Of a stretch of DNA of 20,525 nt, positions 18,627 to 20,525 are shown piece by piece. Origin of the DNA: Ophiothrix spiculata. Lineage: Eukaryota; Echinodermata; Ophiuroidea; Amphilepidida; Ophiotrichidae. The notes beneath the pieces were generated by a model, which saw only the letters and a list, made by a program, of their open reading frames with translations, was not told the DNA's origin and made no database searches. The stretch is taken from assembly GCA_000969725.1 (NCBI GenBank), contig JXSR01S015991.1, one strand, 5' to 3'. How positions within the stretch are numbered: the first letter of the stretch is position 1; each line of letters starts with the position of its first letter. The translations under genes were made by a program, and so were the position numbers.

Positions 18627-18931
18627 CAAAAAAGGTTGTCCTCGACCGCGCGCGCCTAATTTTCAGATTCCTGAAAAAAGTTTTTTTTTCTTTGAGAATT
18701 TTGATTTTTTGAAAATATTTTTTAAGTTGTTGTTTTCATTTTAATACTGTTTTTTAAACATGTATAAAGAGATTTTTCGGTTCAGTAAACTTTATAGATC
18801 TTTATAGAGGCCATAATTTGGTGCATTTTTGACTTACATTTGAAAACAAATCTAAAAAAAAAAAAAAATCCGCCCGCCCGCACTTGCTCAAAAAAGTTGT
18901 GGAGGACAACCAAACAATTTTTAGTTTGGCC
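18621..18931. mobile_element. TIR element with GC-rich subterminal blocks
   Basis: The left end GGCCAAA...GGTTGTCCTC (18624-18643) mirrors the right end GAGGACAACC...TTTGGCC (18902-18931). GC-rich patches (CCGCGCGCGCC at the left, CGCCCGCCCGC at the right) lie just inside, with poly-T and poly-A rich DNA between. Copy A lacks it (around 4368-4385). No transposase or clear target duplication was seen. Together with the preceding ATTTTAATATAAGC units it makes one insertion relative to copy A. Confidence 0.65.
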
Positions 18932-19215
18932 TTATGTAGCTCAAATCATCCGATCGTATTCAAATTTTAGCAGTTTATAGTCAAGGTACGAATTATGGAA
19001 TTATAAATGATAACTTAGACTTTCAATGTTATTAACAACATTTTTTTTAAAGACCTTCACCCTAAAACTTACAGTAAAAGTGACTGTTTTTATAAAGCAT
19101 TTTATGTAACCGTTGCTGTTGCAAGCATTAACAACATTCTAAAATACCGTTTGTTATTCCGTAATAAGTGTTTGAGATACGGTCTAGCAATACCCGAGCA
19201 AGATCAGAATATTCA

Positions 19216-19236
19216 AACTGCGTAAATAACGCAGTT
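19216..19236. other. Conserved 8-bp stem-loop, copy B
   Basis: AACTGCGT/ACGCAGTT around AAATA, identical to 4680-4700. Confidence 0.5.
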
Positions 19237-19985
19237 ATGAAAAAAGTGCGTCAACTTGTTTTCAAAATGAAACGAAATCAATATTCAAGGTTAGTATATA
19301 TATAAAACCCCTTATGCAAAGAACTAAATATGACAGTTTTTCATGTGACTTACTAAGTGTATATGCAATATTTTGAATCCGTAAGTAAATTTTTTGTAGC
19401 AATGAATCATGTGAATATATTGAATTATATACAGTAGACGCACTGACTTATTTGTATATGCAGGTGAATTTCTTATAACAATACAGTTTGATAAGATGAT
19501 CCGAGCGAATGCCTTAAAACAACAGTCTGGTACTTTGGAGTATTTGCTGATCACGTTCCGATCCTACTCCATACGAATTAATTAACGCTTAGATAGACAC
19601 TTTGGCCACTTGAGTAGATTTAACTTAGTAAGGAATACATTCGATAGAGTCGCATTGGTTTAAAATCGTTATAAAAATAGGTCAATACCACCTCGTAAGA
19701 CAAGCTGATTTGCAAGTGTAGTTAACAGCATTAAATGACGAAGTTGAGAGTGAGAAGTAGCCTCTTGTGTCAATTAATGCATTTACAATGCTAGAAGATA
19801 TACATGTATATTGACATGTGTAACATGTAGATTGTAAATTTGTAATTATTTTGTTCTTTTGCAAGTATGTTTATTTGTTTGTAATCCAATATATTAATTG
19901 TACACAGTTCATGTACTGCATGCCAAGCGCTAATTCTATTTTTCTTTTAACTCTGATAAAAAATAGTGTCAAAAAAAATTGTATC

Positions 19986-20393
19986 ATCACTGAAAATATG
20001 CATTTTAGTCTGCAAGCCAACAGATCATATTATGCTCAAAAAAGGTTTTGTCGGCATCATTTGTTACAGGCATCCAACCATGTGGATTACTTTCCTCAAG
20101 GGGTGTACATTAGCCAAAAAAAGGTAAAAAATGCTTAAATTCACGAAATTGGTAAAAAATTCATACTTTGAACAAGTACATAATTTCATTCCAAGAAAAC
20201 CAGTCAATTACTCTACATTACATTCCAAGGAGATATATCTACTGTATACAGGGTCATAGTCAGTTAACATAAGTGTTTGAAATTCTAAATGGCCGCCAAA
20301 ATGACTGCTAAAAGCATATTTTTACTGAAAATCGACTAAATGAATACTATGTAATGCCGGTGTAATGAAACTGAAAGTCCTACCTATAAAATT
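19986..20393. other. Gene-free interval with one ATGGCCGCC unit
   Basis: Copy-B homology has ended. At 20280-20340 'AAATGGCCGCCAAAATGACTG' and 'ACTGAAAATCGACTAAA' resemble units of the 8800-10990 array. TATACAGGGTCATAG near 20246 resembles a mariner-type end, without a partner. The frame 19851-20138 has no recognisable motif. Confidence 0.5.
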
Positions 20394-20525
20394 GTCCTAG
20401 GACACTGAGTTTCAGAGACTGGGCGTCCTACGGACGCCCAGTCTCTGAAACTAGGCGTCCGTAGGACGCCAAATCTCTGAAACTAGACGTCCTACGGACG
20501 TTGAAACTGGACGTCCGTAGGACGT
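20394..20525. repeat. Array of alternating short palindromes (runs off the window)
   Basis: Successive stems are GTCCTAGGAC (20394-20403), GGGCGTCC/GGACGCCC (centre 20430), GGCGTCC/GGACGCC (20462), ACGTCC/GGACGT (20494) and ACGTCC/GGACGT (20518). Loops alternate TAC, GTA, TAC, GTA. Spacers contain TCTCTGAAACTAG or part of it. The first full unit extends to a perfect 21-bp inverted repeat (20408-20428 with 20432-20452). Centres lie 32, 32 and 24 bp apart. It looks like a palindromic satellite or minisatellite whose other end lies outside the window. Confidence 0.85.

Larger units (their letters stand above)
17825..19985. repeat. Block Q, copy B
   Basis: It aligns with 3355-5455 and lacks the piggyBac-type MITE. 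It has an insertion of about 430 bp at 18505-18935 and a gap of about 60 bp near 18430. The region around 19320-19865 carries two short minus-strand frames matching frames in copy A; most base differences change the amino acid and one frame is shifted by small gaps. That argues against a gene. Confidence 0.75.

Noticed and set aside
20394-20525. CRISPR-like array
   Set aside because: Units are palindromes with nearly constant spacers and alternating orientation, in a genome that looks eukaryotic, with no cas genes.
1-20525. tRNA or tRNA-derived SINE
   Set aside because: I looked for B-box-like GGTTCRANNCC and a paired A box. Words such as GGTTCAAAT near 4010 lack a fitting partner or a foldable cloverleaf.

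Overview
This window looks like AT-rich, repeat-dense intergenic or intronic DNA from an animal, most likely a marine invertebrate. The reasons are: no open reading frame longer than 124 codons; no recognisable protein domain; no operon-like spacing or bacterial gene signals; and many short non-autonomous DNA-transposon and foldback elements with the terminal and target-site signatures of eukaryotic superfamilies (TA for Tc1/mariner, TTAA for piggyBac). The repeated motifs 'AAAATGGCCGCCAAAAT' and 'GGTCATCTGAGGTCA' remind me of non-coding repeats in mollusc and other invertebrate genomes; that attribution is from memory and weak. I found no supportable protein-coding gene, rRNA or tRNA.

The main architecture is an old, direct-orientation segmental duplication. 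Copy A covers about 1111-5455 and copy B about 14082-19985. They share block S (1111-1216 plus 2021-2940 versus 14082-15475), block P (3001-3300 versus 17510-17815) and block Q (3355-5455 versus 17825-19985). A third copy of P, extended at its left, fills 1-1080. A third, diverged piece of S lies at 16830-17010. The locus therefore seems to have grown by repeated tandem duplication followed by deletions and transposon insertions.

Because the copies can be compared, several elements have a paralogous partner without them. These are an 800-bp mariner-type foldback MITE at 1219-2018 (TA target duplication, arms of 257 and 230 bp), a 224-bp piggyBac-type MITE at 3415-3638 (TTAA duplication), a 276-bp near-palindromic MITE at 15138-15413, and a composite hairpin insertion at about 18505-18935. 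A second, 67-bp member of the piggyBac-type family is at 13360-13426.

The 8.6-kb interval between the copies (5456-14081) holds: GC-rich 'AACCGGC' foldback repeats at 7444-7639 and 11906-12061; a decayed tandem array of about 156-bp and then about 186-bp units marked by ATGGCCGCC (8800-10990), itself interrupted by two insertions (9897-10105 and 10415-10951, the latter with a 10-bp direct flank); a second weak duplication (around 8005-8113 versus 11720-11807); and a two-unit 167-bp tandem repeat at 12634-12927.

The right edge (20394-20525) enters an unusual array of small palindromes spaced about 32 bp apart, in which the loop trinucleotide alternates TAC, GTA, TAC, GTA. It is cut off by the window end and is the most peculiar structure seen. 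There are no genes here to form a pathway; the biology is that of transposons, hairpins and local duplication.
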